A stretch of 64,000 nt of DNA. Source: Thermoanaerobaculia bacterium. Lineage in GTDB: Bacteria; Acidobacteriota; Thermoanaerobaculia; Gp7-AA8. The position numbers and the translations under genes are program-made. The stretch lies in assembly GCA_017883205.1 (NCBI GenBank), contig JADGNZ010000018.1, positions 1-64,000 of the forward strand, given 5' to 3'. Positions 63,527 through 64,000 of the stretch are shown piece after piece. Positions within the stretch are counted from its first letter, which is position 1, and the number at the start of each line of letters is the position of its first letter. The notes beneath the pieces were generated by a model. The model did not search any database. It saw nothing but the letters and a program-made list of their open reading frames with translations, and had not been told where the DNA came from.

Positions 63527-63602
63527 CATCTGCCACGTCTGCGTCATCTGCGGATCGATCGGGGTGACCTCCGCAGATGTCGCAGATGTACGCAGATAAA
63601 GC
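63527..63602. repeat. ATCTGCG-family repeat, third copy
   Basis: CGTCTGCGTCATCTGCGGAT on the left faces CCGCAGATGTCGCAGATG on the right. The right arm (about 31 bp) is identical to that of the copy at 63883-63949, so the pair flanks the small gene at 63677. Confidence 0.85.
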
Positions 63603-63676
63603 TGCGACGTATGATGCGAGCGATCAAGCTGGCCAAATCGGAATGTCTGGCTCGCTCGGCTCAGTCAGGAGACGGC

Positions 63677-63865
63677 ATGACAGAAGTCCAACCCAAAGTT
63701 CTTGTCTTCGAGAAGGTGCATGCAAAAGGTTTCAAGCTGGAGATTCTTGACGATCGGATCCACCGAGCCAAGATTCCAGGCGGCTGGCTTGTCACGATCC
63801 GAGACGAAGGGATCACCTTCGTGCCCGACCCGCTGCACGACTGGGACGGCGGCTCGGTGGCGTAG
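63677..63865 (+). CDS. Small hypothetical protein between two repeats
   Basis: The 62-residue product (MTEVQPKVLVFEKVHAKGFK and on to LHDWDGGSVA) is mostly beta-prone with no membrane segment. CAGGAGACGGC precedes the ATG, a good ribosome-binding site. It has no recognised family. It is enclosed by direct copies of the ATCTGCG repeat at 63527 and 63883. Confidence 0.6.
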   Translation: MTEVQPKVLVFEKVHAKGFKLEILDDRIHRAKIPGGWLVTIRDEGITFVPDPLHDWDGGSVA

Positions 63866-63882
63866 ACGGTCTTGCGGCGTGC

Positions 63883-63949
63883 CTGCGTCCATCTGCGGAT
63901 CGATCAAGTAGGACCAATCCGCAGATGTCGCAGATGTACGCAGATAAAG
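63883..63949. repeat. ATCTGCG-family repeat, fourth copy
   Basis: CATCTGCGGATCGATC faces CCGCAGATGTCGCAGATG and CGCAGATAAAG. It matches the copy 356 bp upstream almost exactly on the right arm and lies just beyond the stop of the partial gene at the window edge. Confidence 0.85.
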
Positions 63950-63955
63950 GCCGTC

Positions 63956-64000
63956 TTAGAACTTCACGCCGACGATCACCCTTCGTCCCGGCGACGCGTA
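63956..64000 (-). CDS. Partial C-terminus, TonB-dependent receptor-like
   Basis: Only the last 14 codons lie in the window, reading YASPGRRVIVGVKF and a TAA stop. PGR-x4-G-x-x-F with a terminal Phe is the usual last beta-strand of TonB-dependent outer-membrane receptors and related barrels. The rest lies beyond the right edge. The call depends on this short motif. Confidence 0.55.
   Translation of the reverse strand, partial: YASPGRRVIVGVKF

Overview
The window is GC-rich, gene-dense chromosome from a diderm (Gram-negative-type) bacterium. Supporting signs are LolD/MacB-type ABC systems, RlpA, an outer-membrane TonB-receptor C-terminus at the right edge, a periplasmic HtrA, and a ClpC that coexists with ClpXP and Lon. 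Gene content and the many palindromic intergenic repeats suggest Acidobacteriota or a neighbouring deep lineage; this is inference, since no rRNA gene or marker phylogeny is available here. No tRNA, rRNA, CRISPR, prophage or transposase gene was seen.

Region by region. 1-9.9 kb: inverted repeat pair, HIT hydrolase, PrmC, an ABC ATPase, an ECF sigma factor with a zinc-binding anti-sigma candidate, cold-shock protein, a BrnT/BrnA toxin-antitoxin pair with a likely operator, a MacB/LolCDE-like ATPase plus FtsX permease, and small membrane stress proteins. 9.9-25.7 kb: SprT-like metalloprotease, HtrA, a lipid kinase, the proteostasis run clpP-clpX-lon, EngB, Rho, a fused 5-oxoprolinase PxpBC and an RNase II-family enzyme. 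23.3-29.2 kb: an ATGA-coupled operon of a divergent PanD and two membrane or secreted proteins, a 1.2 kb gene-free stretch holding a 13-unit, 42-bp tandem hairpin array, then panC and panB. 29.3-36.1 kb: deoxynucleoside kinase, an active/inactive M16 peptidase pair, a structured RNA candidate facing a DUF3800 gene, an FHA-GAF-cyclase and a LolD ATPase. 36.2-49 kb: ClpC, a cyanophycinase-fold protein lacking the nucleophile, histidine kinases, RlpA, a lytic transglycosylase, an OmpR/PhoQ-like pair, a GT-C-like membrane protein and a five-gene LiaF/LiaI/LytS/LytR operon. 49-57 kb: a bacterial GH47 alpha-mannosidase and a signalling cluster of two MEDS genes (one frameshifted), two tandem sigma-54 activators with different sensor domains and a REC-PAS-PAS kinase. 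57-64 kb: a membrane protein, a GH15 glucoamylase/trehalase, a giant FAD/Fe-S dehydrogenase, two small unknown genes and a partial TonB-dependent receptor.

A second layer is the repeat content. At least nine families of short palindromic or G-run repeats lie between genes, and several have entered coding sequence in frame (ABC ATPase tail, PxpBC, GT-C protein, deoxynucleoside kinase N-terminus, cyclase C-terminus, FAD dehydrogenase).

The candidates most worth following as undescribed biology are the 42-bp hairpin array with compensatory base changes (26402-27040), the three-way-junction RNA next to DUF3800 (32812-32876), the paired palindromes behind the duplicated sigma-54 activators, and the divergent PanD operon.
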